Assembly: GCA_030737875.1 (NCBI GenBank)
Contig: CM060910.1
Location: 632,697,303-632,761,302 of the forward strand
From: Allium sativum
Taxonomy: Eukaryota; Streptophyta; Magnoliopsida; Asparagales; Amaryllidaceae
Direction: 5' to 3'
DNA: 64,000 bases
How positions within the stretch are numbered: the first letter of the stretch is position 1; every line of letters begins with the position of its first letter. The notes under the pieces are model-generated. The model searched no databases. It worked only from the letters and a program-made list of their open reading frames with translations, and was not told the origin of the DNA. The translations under genes and the position numbers were made by a program. This document shows positions 21,801-34,676 of the stretch, in pieces.

Positions 21801-23162
21801 AGTTTTAGATGAAGGTCACAAATCAAAGCTTAGCATCCATCCAGGCGTGAGCAAGATGTATCAAGATCTAAAGTGCACGTTTAGGTGGAGTTCTATGAAG
21901 AGGGATATATCCATTTATGTGAGTAGATGTCCTATATGCCAACAAGTAAAGAGCGATCAACAAAAGCTTGCGGGATTGTTGCAACCATTGGAGGTTCCAG
22001 ATTGGAAGTGGGACCAAATCTCCATAGATTTTATAGATATTTTGCCTCATACTAGGAAAGGAAATGACAGCATATGGGTGATCGTGGATCACTTCACAAA
22101 GACCGCTCGTTTCATACATGTCAAGTCCACTAGAACTGCTCAAAGTTCGGCACAAATTTATTGCAAAGAAATATTCAGGCTACACGGGTAATAAAACTAA
22201 ATCTTTCCTTTTCATCGTCATCTGAATAAAAAATTTCATTTCCTAATTAAATAATAATCTTTTGTTTTAAACAGAGTTCCTAGTAGCATTGTTAGCGACC
22301 GTGATCCTATCTTTGCTAGCAAATTTTGGGAAGCATTCCAAAATGTGTAGGGAACAATGTTAAATCTTAGTACCGCTTATTACCCTCAGACAGACAGCCA
22401 AACTGAGAGGGTGAATCACATTCTTGAGGATTTATTGCGAGCTTGTATACTTGATTTTGGAGGTTCTTGGGAGGATCACTTGCACTTAGTTGAATTCCCT
22501 TATAACAATAGCTATCAAGCAAGTTTGAAAATGTCTCCACTTGAAGCCTTATATGGTAGGCCATGTAGATCGCCAGCATGTTGGGTTTAAAAGGGAATCG
22601 TCTTGTTTTGGGTTCAGACATGGTCCGAGAAGCCTCGGACAAGGTTGATTTTATAAAGAAACGATCACTGGCTGCCCAAAGTAGACAAAAGAGCTATGCA
22701 CATTTAAGAAGAAGAGAGTTGGCTTTTGAAGTGGGTGACTATGTCTATTTGAAAGTTGCTCCAATGCGAGGTGTAATCCGTTTTGGAAAGACAGGAAAAT
22801 TAGCACCTAAATTCATCGGCCCCTTCCCTATCCTTGAGAAGATTGGTACCCTAGCTTACAGGATTCAGATGCCCGACTGGTTGCCTGGAGTGCACGATGT
22901 ATTCCATGTATCTCAACTTCGGAGGCATATTCATGATCCAGATCTGGTTGTGGAGGAAGCAGCACAACAAGATTTGGAGATTACCCCAAGCCTTGCAGTG
23001 AGGAGGGAGCCAATAAAAATTATTGGCAAAGAGACTAGAGAGCTGAGAAATAAAAGGATCAACCTAGTCAAAGTGCAATGGAGCAGTGATCACTGTACTT
23101 GGGAAACTGAGAAGAGTATTAAACAAGCCTATCCCAAATGCAGAGTGGATATCTCCGATTAG
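18850..23162 (+). pseudogene. gag-pol: Element B gag-pol polyprotein (chromovirus)
   Basis: Would make the capsid precursor and the protease, reverse transcriptase, RNase H and integrase of a gypsy element. Start ATG at 18850 (MSTAAARATRARARR). In order: gag; two CCHC zinc knuckles ([14 protein letters not shown] at 19606, [14 protein letters not shown] at 19687); protease DTGA (19879); RT with FIDDILIYS (20818-20844); RNase H (about 21255-21600); integrase zinc finger CPICQQVK; integrase core with SDRDPIF and RVNHILEDLL; chromodomain tail (22980-23160). Defects: stops at 18916, 18931 and 22348, and frameshifts near 20867, 21397 and 22588. An intron-like insertion lies at 22188-22274. It is the best preserved pol in the window but not active as it stands. 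Confidence 0.93.
22188..22274 (+). other. Putative 87-bp spliceosomal intron in the B integrase
   Basis: Begins GTAATAAAAC, ends TTTTAAACAG, is A/T-rich with a pyrimidine stretch near its end, and has stops in frame. Removing it exactly joins the codons for LHG and VPSSIVSDRDP in frame (the glycine codon is split GG/A). C and E have no insertion at the same place. Splicing itself is an inference. Confidence 0.7.
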
Positions 23163-23236
23163 ATTTTGTTTTGAGGTACGCTTAAAACATTTTACATCCT
23201 CTGTGTTGGTTCCTACTCTTCTATATTTCTTTTTCC

Positions 23237-23271
23237 TTTTCGGGGACGAAAAGTTCTTAAGGAGGGGAGAT
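23237..23271 (+). promoter_or_regulatory. Pre-PPT inverted repeat and polypurine tract of B
   Basis: TTTTCGGGGACGAAAA (23237-23252): the outer base differs from A and C on both sides, so the arms still pair. Then AAGGAGGGGAGAT and the LTR start. Confidence 0.8.
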
Positions 23272-24940
23272 TGTAACAACCCAGAAAATCTGAACTAGTT
23301 TGAAAAATTTATTTTAAAAAATTTTGCTGAAAATTGAGTCTCGATTTAAAATTTCCAATTTTAAATAATTTATAAACAATTAAAAATAGTCATTTTTCAA
23401 ATGACCTCGGTTTGTGATGAAACCACTTTTGTTGGTACCGGAATGTCAAATTATTGTTAAGTTGAATTTTCCAGAATTTTTCAAGTTAATCTGTGATCGT
23501 GGCAGATAGATATGTGTTTTGTAAATTACAGTCAATTTCGATCGACTGAAAAATAGCCATTTTTAAAACAGTCTCAGAATTCGACAAAATTGATTTTGTT
23601 AGGACCGTATCATCATAACGAGGCCAAAAATAATTTTTCTGGATTTTTCTGAGTTAGTATGTGGCTCCGGTAAAATTAAGAAGTACGTTCGAATTTAATA
23701 TTAAAGAATTATTTTGAAAATAAAGAAAACATGCTGTAAACTTCAGAATTGGACTTCGACACTAGCGCCATTGCGTTCAGAAGACGTCAAGACCTATTGT
23801 TCGACAGTCGTTGGGCTCCGTTTGGTGATCGGACGAAAAAGCTCTAATTTCTAGAATTAATTAAATTAAAATATAAATGAAAATACCCTAATATACTAGT
23901 ATAAATACATGTACGCTACAGTACCCTTCTTCCCCGTTAGTCACACCCGCCACAACCCATTCCATTCAAAACTTCTCTCTTCCTTTTCTCCAAATCCATG
24001 GAGAATTAGCTAGGCCACAGTTGGACTTTATTGAAGCTCTTGATCTCCTCTTCCACCTCCAACAAGTTTCATCCCCTCTAGTGTCCCGTATCTCGAGAAC
24101 TGCGCCACCCAACCCGCCGACTTCGGAGCTCCGTCGGGCCCACACGCCGCCGCCGCACCTCCCTTACTTCCGGCGTAGATGCGCCTCCCCTAGGCCTTCC
24201 ATCTCCAACAAACGGCACCTAAAACCATCGATCCGATCTCGAGTTTTTCTGAATCAAAGTTTTGAACCGAAACTGAAAAAAAGGTATGAACATTTCAGAT
24301 TTTGTGACGTTTTTAGCTGTTACAATAGCAGTTGTGAAAAGTAATTGTTATTCAAAAATTCATAGTAAATTCATACGAACTCCGAATCTGAAAATTTCAG
24401 ATCCGACGGAACCGTGATGACTAATAGACTTTGCTGAGACTGATTGGAACGATTTCCGATTCTCTGTTGATTTTTGATTCTGCTTAAATCAAGGTGAGAT
24501 TCTATTTTTTTAAATAATTATATTAATTGAATTATTAATCGTTATTTAAATAATCGAATGGTGAATGAACTAGATCTGCATTGTGATAATATTCTGAATG
24601 ATGGTTTGTTCATCTGTATGTATAATTTCAGATCTGCTAGTTAAAAATTTCAGATCTGTATGTGAGGGAAAATTTGAATAATCATTTTTGTTTAATTTAG
24701 TTGAACCATGCTCTGTTGAAATTCTATGAATCATATATATATATATATATATATATCACCTTGTTGTTAGTTGTTCTGACTAGATCAAATATGATATTGA
24801 TATGATGTTCGTAGGATTGAAATATGATGACATGAATGAAATTACACTTATTTTTAATGTAATTAGGACATGGATTTTTCACCGTAATAGAAAGTATAAT
24901 TGTAGGTGATTAATTAAAATGAGAATTAGCATATATAGAA

Positions 24941-25456
24941 AATTTACATTTCTTTGTAAATAAAAAAGAACAAAACATGAGTAGTGATTTTATTTACATT
25001 TCTTTGTAAATAAAAAAAGAACAAAACACGAGTAGTGATTTTATTTGCATTTCTTTGTAAATAAAAAAGAACAAAACATGAGTAGTGATTTTATTTACAT
25101 TTCTTTGTAAATAAAAAAAGAACAAAACATGAGTAGTGATTTTATTTAAATTTCTTTGTAAATAAAAAAAGAACAAAACATGAGTAGTGATTTTATTTAC
25201 ATTTCTTTGTAAAAATAAAAAAAACAAAAAAAAACATGAGTAGTGATTTTATTTACATTTCTTTGTAAATTAAAAAAGAACAAAACATGAGTAGTGATTT
25301 TTTTTTACATTTCTTTGTAAATAAAAAAAGAACAAAACATGAGTAGTGATTTTATTTACATTTCTTTGTAAATAAAAAAGAACAAAACATGAGTAGTGAT
25401 AAAATTTACATTTCTTTGTAAATAAAAAAGGACAAAACATGAGTAGTGATTTTATT
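24941..25456 (+). repeat. 50-51-bp hairpin minisatellite, ten units
   Basis: Units TTTACATTTCTTTGTAAA followed by a poly-A-rich AACAAAACATGAGTAGTGAT part. Each carries the arms TTTACA/TGTAAA. The GTAGTGAT marker recurs at 24981, 25032, 25082 and 25133 and onward. The array is absent from the 5' LTR. The repetitive open frames on the minus strand here are by-products of a 51-bp period. Confidence 0.92.
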
Positions 25457-25524
25457 TCAATGAGAATTTGCAATGTAAAATAAAAGTACATATTTCATAT
25501 GTAGGTATGAAAAAGAATTTGCAA

Positions 25525-26070
25525 GGTAAATTAAAAATACATTTTTATAATGTAAATAAGAAGTAGAGTTTGCATTGTAATTAAAAATTACATTTTTATA
25601 ATGTAAATAAGAAGTAGAGTTTGCATTGTAATTAAAAATTACATTTTTATAATGTAAATAAGAAGTAGAGGTTGCATTGTAATTAAAATTACATTTTTAT
25701 AATGTAAATAAGAAGTAGAGTTTGCATTGTAATTAAAAATTACATTTTTATAATGTAAATAAGAAGTAGAGTTTGCATTGTAATTAAAAATTACATTTTT
25801 TTAATGTAAATAAAAAGTAGGATTTTGCATTGTAATAAAATTTACATTTTTATATGTAAATAAAAAGTAGGATTTTGCATTGTAATTAAAATTTACATTT
25901 TTATATGTAAATAAAATGTAGGATTTTGCGCTATAATGAAATTTACATTTTTATATGTAAATAAAAAGTAGGATTTTGCATTGTAATAAAATTTACATTT
26001 TTATATGTAAATAAAGAATAAGAATGTAAATAAAGAATAAGAATGAAATTTACATTTTAAATGTAAATAA
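25525..26070 (+). repeat. About 51-bp hairpin minisatellite in the B 3' LTR
   Basis: Partner of the array at 15805-16400, with the same two unit types in the same order. Arms TTACATT/AATGTAA in the first type. Confidence 0.9.
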
Positions 26071-26257
26071 AAGTAAAAAAATAAAAAAAATAAAGAATAA
26101 GAATGTAAATTAAGAATAAGAATGAAATTTACATCTCTAAATGTAAATAAAAGAATAAAGGATGAGATTTACATTTTTAAATGAATTAAAATTGAACAGA
26201 GATCGGTAGCTGTTTAGCTCGTTGATAAATCGAACGACATTATTATGGTTGGACGAT

Positions 26258-26292
<35 letters not shown>

Positions 26293-26604
26293 TTAAACGA
26301 ATCGAGCGCGGTAATTCGCATTTCTGAAATCGTACCTTTAAACAACTATACCAAAAGATCTGACCGTCGGATTTTCCCAAAACTGAAAACATTAGGACCG
26401 TCTTGGAAAATTCTTTCCAACGATATAAGATACGTTAAGATCCAACAGTTAGATTTTGAGAAATGTGAAAATCAAAATTTGTTGAAAGCACCGCCAGGGT
26501 CGTCCATTGACCCGAAGCGTCGTTATATAAAATTTAATTATTTTAAATAATTAAAACAGGAATAAATCGAGGAAAAAATATTATTGACAATAAGGAAGGA
26601 TTTT

Positions 26605-26642
<38 letters not shown>

Positions 26643-28288
26643 GAGAATTATTTGGAAAGCCGAGTTACTCTCATTCCAAATAATCAAACAACGTTAAAAA
26701 TTGAAGTATGAAGACGGCGTATGAAGACGGTAAATCTTCCCTCGAATGGACAACGATCAAGATCCTGATTTGACTTGCTCCCAATTCAAGGGACATGGTC
26801 ATTGCCCAAACGTACATTATGATTTCACGGATTTGGTTTTCTCTTAGACCCAGAGCATAAGCTTATAAATGGATGGTGTGTTTGACATCGTACTATGTTA
26901 AATATCATGTTATTGAATTTCTAGTTTAATATATAAATGTTGGTGGTGGAGAATTTATTCTTTGCTTAACACCCATTTAGATATTGATGGATGATCAATG
27001 GTATGGTATGGAGTGACAGTGTGGCATACTAAGATGCAATGATCAAGGTTTCTTGTTGAAAAGCAAAACCTTGTGGTGATGATCAAAGCACAGCTTGAAT
27101 AAGCAGAGCTTTATGTATTACGTAACTTCACGAGCCTCACAAACCGGTGGAGTCTAAAACAGGAGAAGGGGACGCAGGGAGAGCAACACGTTTCTTTCTA
27201 ACTAGAAGTGGTGTCGATGCTTAAACTGGCTGATATTTACTTATGTGGATGATGGAATGAGGCGCCTCGGATATTAAGTTCTATAGGACCGGGAAACGTG
27301 TGTTCAGGAATTGCCAATACTCAAAGTTGTATGTGAGGACCGGCCCTGCAGCTATCCAAGGGTTCTCTGCGGGGAATCCTGAGGCATTAGCTAGAGTGTC
27401 TCGAATCGGTAAGGAGCTCCTCCCTAGCCTTGACTCATGTTGGAAACCAAATTCCAAATACGACCCTACGAATTTGATTGTATTACTAGTATGGAGGCAT
27501 AGTATATGGTAGCTATGCTTCCTAGGATTAATACATTTATTTTGAAATGTTTTTATATACACTAGTAATAATATTAGATTCGTATTTACCGTATTTAGCA
27601 TGTTTAATCACCATAAGGTAAAACCCTATCCTCTGGTTTGCGTTGCATTGTGTGATGGGACTTGGGTCTTATGGTGATTCCATTTTTCTCAAAAGCATAG
27701 CGTTGTTTTACGATTTACTCATTGTTTGTTCTGCCACTTTAAATTACGCACGGCAATCTATTGAAATAAACCCGTTCCGCTTTAGCGGCGTGGTATTTGG
27801 ATTTGCCTTACTACTAGCAGTTGAATTAGTTAAGAATTCTCACACTAGTCCCTTGACTGACCTGTAGTTTGTTTTCACCTTTGCAAACTCGGGTGCCCTC
27901 TTTTCCGCACGGGCAGCCAAGTAATAGGTTTGGCTTTCTTTGGAGTTGCTGTCTTTGGAGATTTCTTGGTGCTACATATTTGGAGGTGCTTATGTTGGAC
28001 CACGAAGACTATCTATCATTTATCTTTTACTTGCATTTTATCTCTAAACTCTGAGACATCCAGACTTATTTTATTTCAAGTTGTACTATTTAGAGCTTGA
28101 AACTTATTTCCTTTTGCTGAAACTTGATGTAATAATTTAGAACTCTGTGACTGTGGGATTCTGTGTTTGATGACATTCATATTCCGCTGCTATGTTGTAT
28201 CTGTGATCTGTGTTGTTATATTTATGTTATATTCCAAATGATTACTCCTTACTTTCATTCCGTGGAAGTTTGGGGTCATTACAACAGT

Positions 28289-30099
28289 ATTCTTGATATT
28301 CAATAAATAGGTAAGTAATCAATATGATTTACACGTTTCCAACATTCCCAACCTATCTATTCCTCGTCCAAGAGGGAAGCCGGTAGGTTAGAGCTCTATT
28401 GCTCCGTCCCTACTCGACATCATTCTTAACTCTCACAAATAGATAAGCCTACTTCGTTGGCTTATTAGTGTTAAGCATTATCAATTACCTTTTAATATAG
28501 TTACTTAATCATGACAAGGTTTTAGCAATTCATAACCCTTTTCTAACCTCTGTGTTATATGGAAATATATTTGATAAGAAGATATTTTGAAAAGATGATA
28601 TTTAGAAGATAGATATTTAGAAGATATTTAGAAAGAAGATATTTTGAAGATATTTAGAAGAAGACATTTTGAAGATATTTAGAAGAAGATATTTGGAAAG
28701 AAGATATTTTGAAGATATTAAGAAAGAAGATATTTTGTAGATAAGACCATTTACATAAACTTAAAGAACATTTACAATGCTTTGAAATCCAAAAATCAAG
28801 GTTAAATGGGTAGTTTTGCACTAGTGAAGTTTTGGTCATTTTCAAGTGGTTACTTAGCATTTTACTATCCAATGACTTCAAGGTAGTAAACATACAAGTA
28901 ATACAAGATTCAAAGTGATAAGAAATCACTAAAGATGTCATCACAAAGTTCCATACCAAGTGTTGTAAACACAACAATTCAAACTGCATCTATAGCGACT
29001 ATCGCTATAAGTGCACTTTCAAGTTCAAGTTCACCATATGCTAATTCCCTACTAATCCTTATGTGCTTTGTTTCCAGTCCATTCCACTTATTATACAAGT
29101 CAATTCAAACCCAAATCCAATTCCATTCAAGTCCATTCCAATCCATTAACATGGATCACATATGTTGCTTACTTTTAAAGTAAGAATCAAGTTAACATTT
29201 TTAACATAAGTTACTAACATTCAAGCAACTTTAAGCATAGTTAAGGACATGCAAATGGTTTATATTTTCTGTCCTAAATAGTGAGTAAACTCACTTTAAT
29301 CTTTAGAAAATCCAAGATCCAAGAACACGAGCCAAGATCCAAGATAACAACCTCCTTTCTTTCCTTCCTTTCCTCACTTTTCCTTGCTTTTTCCTCCTTC
29401 CTCCTTCAATGTAGCTCACGGCCAATTCTTGAAAATGGAGAGAGGCTTGGATTTTTCAACTTCTAACTTGCTAGAAGGTCTTGTAATGTTGTAGGAAGGC
29501 TTCACTCAAAGTTTGAGCTGATTTGGAGTTGGTTTGAGTATGTTTTTAGAAAGTTAGTGAGTAAGAGAGGAAGATGAAGAAGACATTGTTTTTATCCTTA
29601 AAGCTTAGGAATTTTAGTGAATGAAAAGTGAAGGTATGCCCCTTCTTTTATAGGAAAAGCAAGGTGAATGGGAAAAGACCTAAAAGCCATTAAAACCCTA
29701 ATTTTCCTTATTTTCTCATTTTCCTTATTTGCTCATTTCCTAAATATCTTGCTTATGCCATGCATGATATCATCCAGATATTTAGTTAACCATAAATACT
29801 AAAAATATTTTTATTTTCTAATCACTTTCCTAATGATTAATTAGACACCCATTTAAATTTTCAACAACTCCTATTGAGAAAATAACTATATACCGATAAA
29901 ACGGTTTTCGGTCATATTTTCGACCTTTTTCCAAAGAATATATTTTTGTAAACGTTTTTTCCAAAATGAGTCTAGGATCATTAGTTATTAATTAAAATAT
30001 GTTTAACAAGGTCATAAAATCACATTTATAACATTTAACTATATTCCAAATGGTTATGATATTTGAAGATTAAGTGTTCAAATTTTCCGGGTCTTTACA
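28289..30099 (-). repeat. 3' LTR of C, proximal part (right of insertion B)
   Basis: Matches 47392-49256. It has a GAAGATATTT-type short tandem array (about 28570-28745), a TATA box on the minus strand (29645-29652, TATAAAAG) and the LTR terminus TGTAAAGACCCGG read from 30099. The minus-strand frame 28654-28989 recurs at 47823-48119 only as an LTR copy. Confidence 0.9.
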
Positions 30100-30133
30100 T
30101 TCTCCCCCACTTAAAACATTTCGTCCCCGAAAT
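30100..30133 (-). promoter_or_regulatory. Pre-PPT inverted repeat and polypurine tract of C
   Basis: Minus strand: ATTTCGGGGACGAAAT (30118-30133) then a purine tract ending GTGGGGGAGAA before the LTR. Confidence 0.8.
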
Positions 30134-30248
30134 TCAAACAAGAATGAAAATCAAAGAAGATAAAAGAACAAGATGCATAGATAGATTACTTCCAAAAACT
30201 ATATACAACTAAAAACCAGAAGACATACGATACTAAGATAAGAAACCC

Positions 30249-33200
30249 TTAGTCTAATATCAAGTCTGGATAAGACTTCTTCAGATTTTCCTCTGTTACC
30301 CATGTACAATCCCGAGCATCCTCACTCCATTGTACTTTGACTAACTTCATAACCTTAGTCCTCAGTTGCTTAATATCTCTATCAACAACTTGAAACGGTT
30401 GCCTCAATTCAGTCAAATTCGGCTCCACTTCCAAGTCTTCTTGCTGTGATGCTTCCACTATCATCGAGGGATCATGCAATACTTACGCAAATACGATACA
30501 TGAAACACATTATGCACCCCTGATAACCTAATTGGTAACTCGACTCTATACGCGAGTGTACCAATCCTCTCTAGAATTGGGAATGGTCCAATATAACGAG
30601 GAGCCAACTTCCCAGCCCTTCCAAACCAAACTACACTTCTCATCGGCGAAACTTTTACAAATACAAAGTCTCCAACTGCAAATTCCAAGTCTCCTCGCCT
30701 CTCATCTGCATAAATCTTCTGTCGATTCTGTGCTTCCTTGATTCTCTTCTGAATCTCTAATACCTTATCTGATGCTTCTCAAACCATATCTGGTCCAAGT
30801 ACAAGGCGATCTCCAGATTCTACCCAACATGATGGAGATTTGCAAGGCCTTCCATACAATGCTTCAAAAGGTGTCATTCCAATGCTGGCTTGATAACTAT
30901 TATTGTATGAGAACTCAACAAGTGGTAAGTGATCTTCCTACGAACCTCCAAAATCTAAGATGCATGCCCGAAGTAAATCTTCTAATACTCGGTTCACCCT
31001 TTCCGTTTTCCCATCAGTCTGCGAATGGTAAGCGGTACTCAAACTAAGCTCGGTCCCCAATACATCATGCAATCCCTTCCAGAAATGACTTGTGAAGATT
31101 GGATCTCTATCACTTACAATACTACTTGGAATGCCATGAAGCCTAACTATCTCTTTAATATACAACAACGCCAAACTAGAAGCAGTCCTTGTTGCCTTTA
31201 CTGGTAAGAAGTGCGCGCTTTTGGTTAATCGATCAACAATAACCCATACACCTTCATTACCTCTCCTCGTCCTAGGCAATCCGTCGATGAATTCCATATA
31301 AATTTGCTCCCATTTCCACTTAGGAATCTCGAGTGGCTGAAGCAACCCAGCCGTCTTATGATGACTACCCTTCACTTGTTGGCAGTTTGCACACCTACTT
31401 ACAAATATAGAGACATCCCTCTTCATGCCCTCCCACCAGAATGTTCGCTTCATGTCTTAATACATTTTAGTTACCTCTGGATGTATCGTTAATCGTGAAT
31501 GATAGCTTTTCGTTAGAACCTCCTGCCTCATACCGTCAACATTCAGAACACATAACCTACCATTCTTCCTCAAAATTCCACGGTTATCTACTTAGAATCC
31601 GGGCCATTTCTCTGGAGCAAGGTTCTCACTTACCAACTTAGCAGTCCTGGAAAGGTGAAGATCTCTATGCTGGTTCTCCTTGATATGACTAATCAAGGTC
31701 GGTCGAACTTCTATATTTTCCGTAACATCATATCTTCTACTGAGCACATCAGCTACAACATTTGCCTTTCCTGAGGTATACATGATGTCTAGATCATAGG
31801 CTGCAAGAAACTCTAACCACCTTTGTTACCTCATGTTCAAGTCTTTTTGCGTAAAAAGATACTTCATGGATTTGTGGTCCGTATATAACTCGAATTTCTC
31901 ACCTAACAAATGATGCCTCCACATTTTTAATGCAAACATGACTGCTAATAACTCCAAGTCATGAGTCGCATACCTCATTTCATTTGGTTTGAGCCGACGA
32001 CTTGCATAAGCAATGACTCTTCCATGTTGCATCAACACAGCACCCAACCCTGTCTAACACGCATCGGTGTAAACAGTCAAACCTTCACCTCCATATGGCA
32101 CAGTAAAGACAGGAGCACTAGTCAACTTTTCCTTGAGATTTATAAAGGCTTGCTCGCACTTCTCTGTCCATACAAATTTGATATCTTTCTTCGTCAGCTT
32201 CGTTAAACAAGAAGCGACCTTTGTGAAATCCCGGATAAACCTTCTATAATAACCAGCTAGACCTTAAAAGCTTCTAATATCTGTAGCGCTTTCTGGCCTC
32301 TTCCAGTCCTAAACAGAAACAACCTTCGCAGGATCAGCAGAAACACCTTCTGTAGAAACAACATGGCCCAAAAATCTAACTTCCGAACGCCAAAAATGAC
32401 ACTTCGAGAATTTTGCCTTCAAAACATTATCCCTCAATGTTTCTAATACAATCCGCAGATGGCGTGTATGTTCCTCTTCGGCCTTGGAGTAGACTAGAAT
32501 ATCATCGATGAATACAAGAACAAACTTATTCAACACATCTCGAAAAACGCGATTCATTAAGTCTACGAAATATGCTGGAGAATTATTTAGACCGAACGGC
32601 ATAACTAACCACACATAAAATTTATTAGATCTAAAAGCGGTTAAGGGTACACTCTCCTCTGCTACCCTCAACTGATGGAATCCCGTAGCTAGATCAAGCT
32701 GAGAAAATACTCGAGCTCCATGAAGCTGGTCAAACAAGTCATCCATCCTAGGCAAAGGATACTTATTCCTAATAGTTCGTTTGTTAAGCTCGCGATAATC
32801 AACACATAATCTTAAAGAACCATCCGCCTTTGTAGCAAAGACAACAGGCGCTCCCCAACTAGAACGACTTTGTCGGATCAAGCCCTTCTGCAATAAATCA
32901 TCCACCTGAATAGATAGCTCCAACTTTTACTTCGGTGCTAACCATCGAACATGCAACACGGTAGGCTTTGCATCTTTAACCAAATCAATGCGAAACTCTT
33001 TCTCCCGATGAGGTGGTAAACCTGACACCTCCTCGAAGACATCGGAAAATTCTCGAACAACGGGAATAAAACCCAATTCTTCCTCGGCCACATCCAAGGA
33101 ATAAAGGAAACTAGTCATAAGTGAGCTATGTCCTCCATCAGATAATTCGAACACCTCCCTCCCCTTCTTCAACACAACAGTTTGTTTATCACAATTCAAT

Positions 33201-33472
33201 ACTGCATTATTCCGAGATAACTAGTCCATCCTCAATAGGACATCAAAACCCATAAAACCCAAAATATATAAATCGCAAGGAACAGTTTGGTCAAAACAAG
33301 AAATTGGGACCTCTAAGCATCCCATACTAAGATTTGTCGAGCCCCCAATAGGGATTTATGGCTCAAGTTTCAGTCTATCAACAAGGGTACGAGAAATAAA
33401 ACTAAGAGAAGCACCAGTATCAAATAAGACACGAATAGGAATGCCAAAAATAGACAGAATACCTTCCATAAC
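30249..33472 (-). pseudogene. pol: Element C protease-pol, decayed
   Basis: Order on the minus strand: protease with FDTGASLSF (about 33420), RT with FIDDILVYS (about 32505), RNase H with [17 protein letters not shown] (about 32010), the integrase finger CANCQQVKG, the integrase core with SDRDPIF and DGKTERVNRVLEDLLR, GPFPI/HNVFHVS (about 30520-30600) and a chromodomain tail ending at 30249. In-frame stops include those at 33356, 33221, 32924, 32309, about 32264, about 32055, 31592 and about 31455, and there is a frameshift near 30475. Many stops are single C-to-T or G-to-A changes. E entered right at its upstream end. Confidence 0.92.
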
Positions 33473-34676
33473 TGTAACACCCCACCTCCGCCAGGGCCAC
33501 TCTTGCAAGGACACTGGCTTTGGAGGGGCGTTAAACAAGGTAAACATGCATGCAGATATCACAAGACAGAACATATAAGTAAAACATAGTAGTAAAGCAG
33601 CGGATAAATCTTAGCATTTCAAAACCATAGTCATGTTACAACAAAGTACTTGTTCATTATTTTCCAACAACAAAGTCTAGATAAAAGCATAAACTGAAAA
33701 ACTGAAATACATAAAGTGCTATCCCCAAAATGAAGTGATAAACCATAGCTAGCTCAATGTCCAAAACCGTACATGAGCAAATCCAGTAAGCAAGCTGTAA
33801 AGATCCAAGCTAAGCTCCAATGTTCCCACCCTGAGAACCTGGGGGGGGGAACGGAAGAAAAGAGGCGAAAGAAAACAGATTAGTCAAAAAGGCTGGTAAG
33901 ACCTACTACTATCTGTCTATGAACTAATAAAGTTAACTGGCATGAGAAGCTGAGATGAACATAAGGATAACAACATACTAGCATGATGATTAACTAACAA
34001 GATAGATAAAGGTGTCATCGCATAATCAAGGTTAAGTTTTGCACCACGGGTGTACTAGCATTCTAACATGTCAAGTAAAAACAAGAATTGATCCCTTGGC
34101 CCAAGCTTGGCCCAACATCATGAGATGACCTAAATCAAGGTCCAACTACTCGGTCTAGTCGATCGGCTCCCAATAAGCCCAACTCGTCAAGTGTCGGTGT
34201 CATACGGCTTAATCATGTAATGTAGTTGACTGTGCAGGATCCACCCCTAGGGTGTGTCAGGCCCTACGGTGTAACCCTCAGACACAATTCCAGGATGCAT
34301 AGTCTAAACCTACCGGCCCCCGTGTTCAACTCCGGACTTAATGTGCATGACCATGGTCCGCCTGAACAACCGGTGCATCATTCAGCCGTCTCTTTTGGTC
34401 TCTTACAATCAGCCTAGTAATCGTGCCCCACCCTAGCCTAGTCCTAGGGTCTTATGATACTATCTAGAAGGTTACTGCTGAAAAGGACCACGCAACTAGG
34501 GTTTCTTAACGGGTTAAATGTGGTTAACCCGATCCAAACATGGGTTAAATTGGTTAAGAGTACCCAAGGCTCCTGACTTAACCGCGATTAACCCATCAAG
34601 CCCAAATTGGTTAAGTATTAAGTGGACCATGACTTAACCCTAATCAGGAGGCATTCATTAACTTAATGCGCTTTAA

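Larger units (their letters stand above)
15138..28283 (+). mobile_element. Element B: near-complete chromovirus (13.1 kb) inside LTR C
   Basis: 5' LTR 15138-18625, primer site, gag-pol 18850-23162, polypurine tract, 3' LTR 23272-28283. ACAGT stands on both sides (15133-15137 and 28284-28288) as an exact target duplication. Sequence of LTR C resumes right after it, matching 47392 onward. Confidence 0.95.
23272..28283 (+). repeat. 3' LTR of element B (5,012 bp)
   Basis: The fuller copy of the B LTR, from TGTAACAACCCAG to GGGGTCATTACA. It has two hairpin minisatellites, TA microsatellites at about 24736-24756, 26259-26285 and 26606-26641, and the region 23930-25525 missing from the 5' LTR. The first 85 bp differ from the 5' LTR at roughly six or seven positions. 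Confidence 0.92.

Noticed and set aside
24021..24344. 107-codon frame with proline/arginine-rich part in the B 3' LTR
   Set aside because: Absent from the 5' LTR, no domain, likely GC-richer leader of the LTR transcript.
24994..25491. Minus-strand frames coding a repeated 17-residue pattern
   Set aside because: Result of a 51-bp minisatellite (a multiple of three); A/T-rich low complexity, not a protein gene.
28654..28989. 111-codon minus-strand frame with a 98-codon partner at 47823-48119
   Set aside because: Part of LTR C in both copies; shared only as LTR sequence and partly built of the GAAGATATTT array.
34226..34417. 63-codon frame also present at 42023-42217
   Set aside because: Duplicate because both are E LTRs; no start context or domain.
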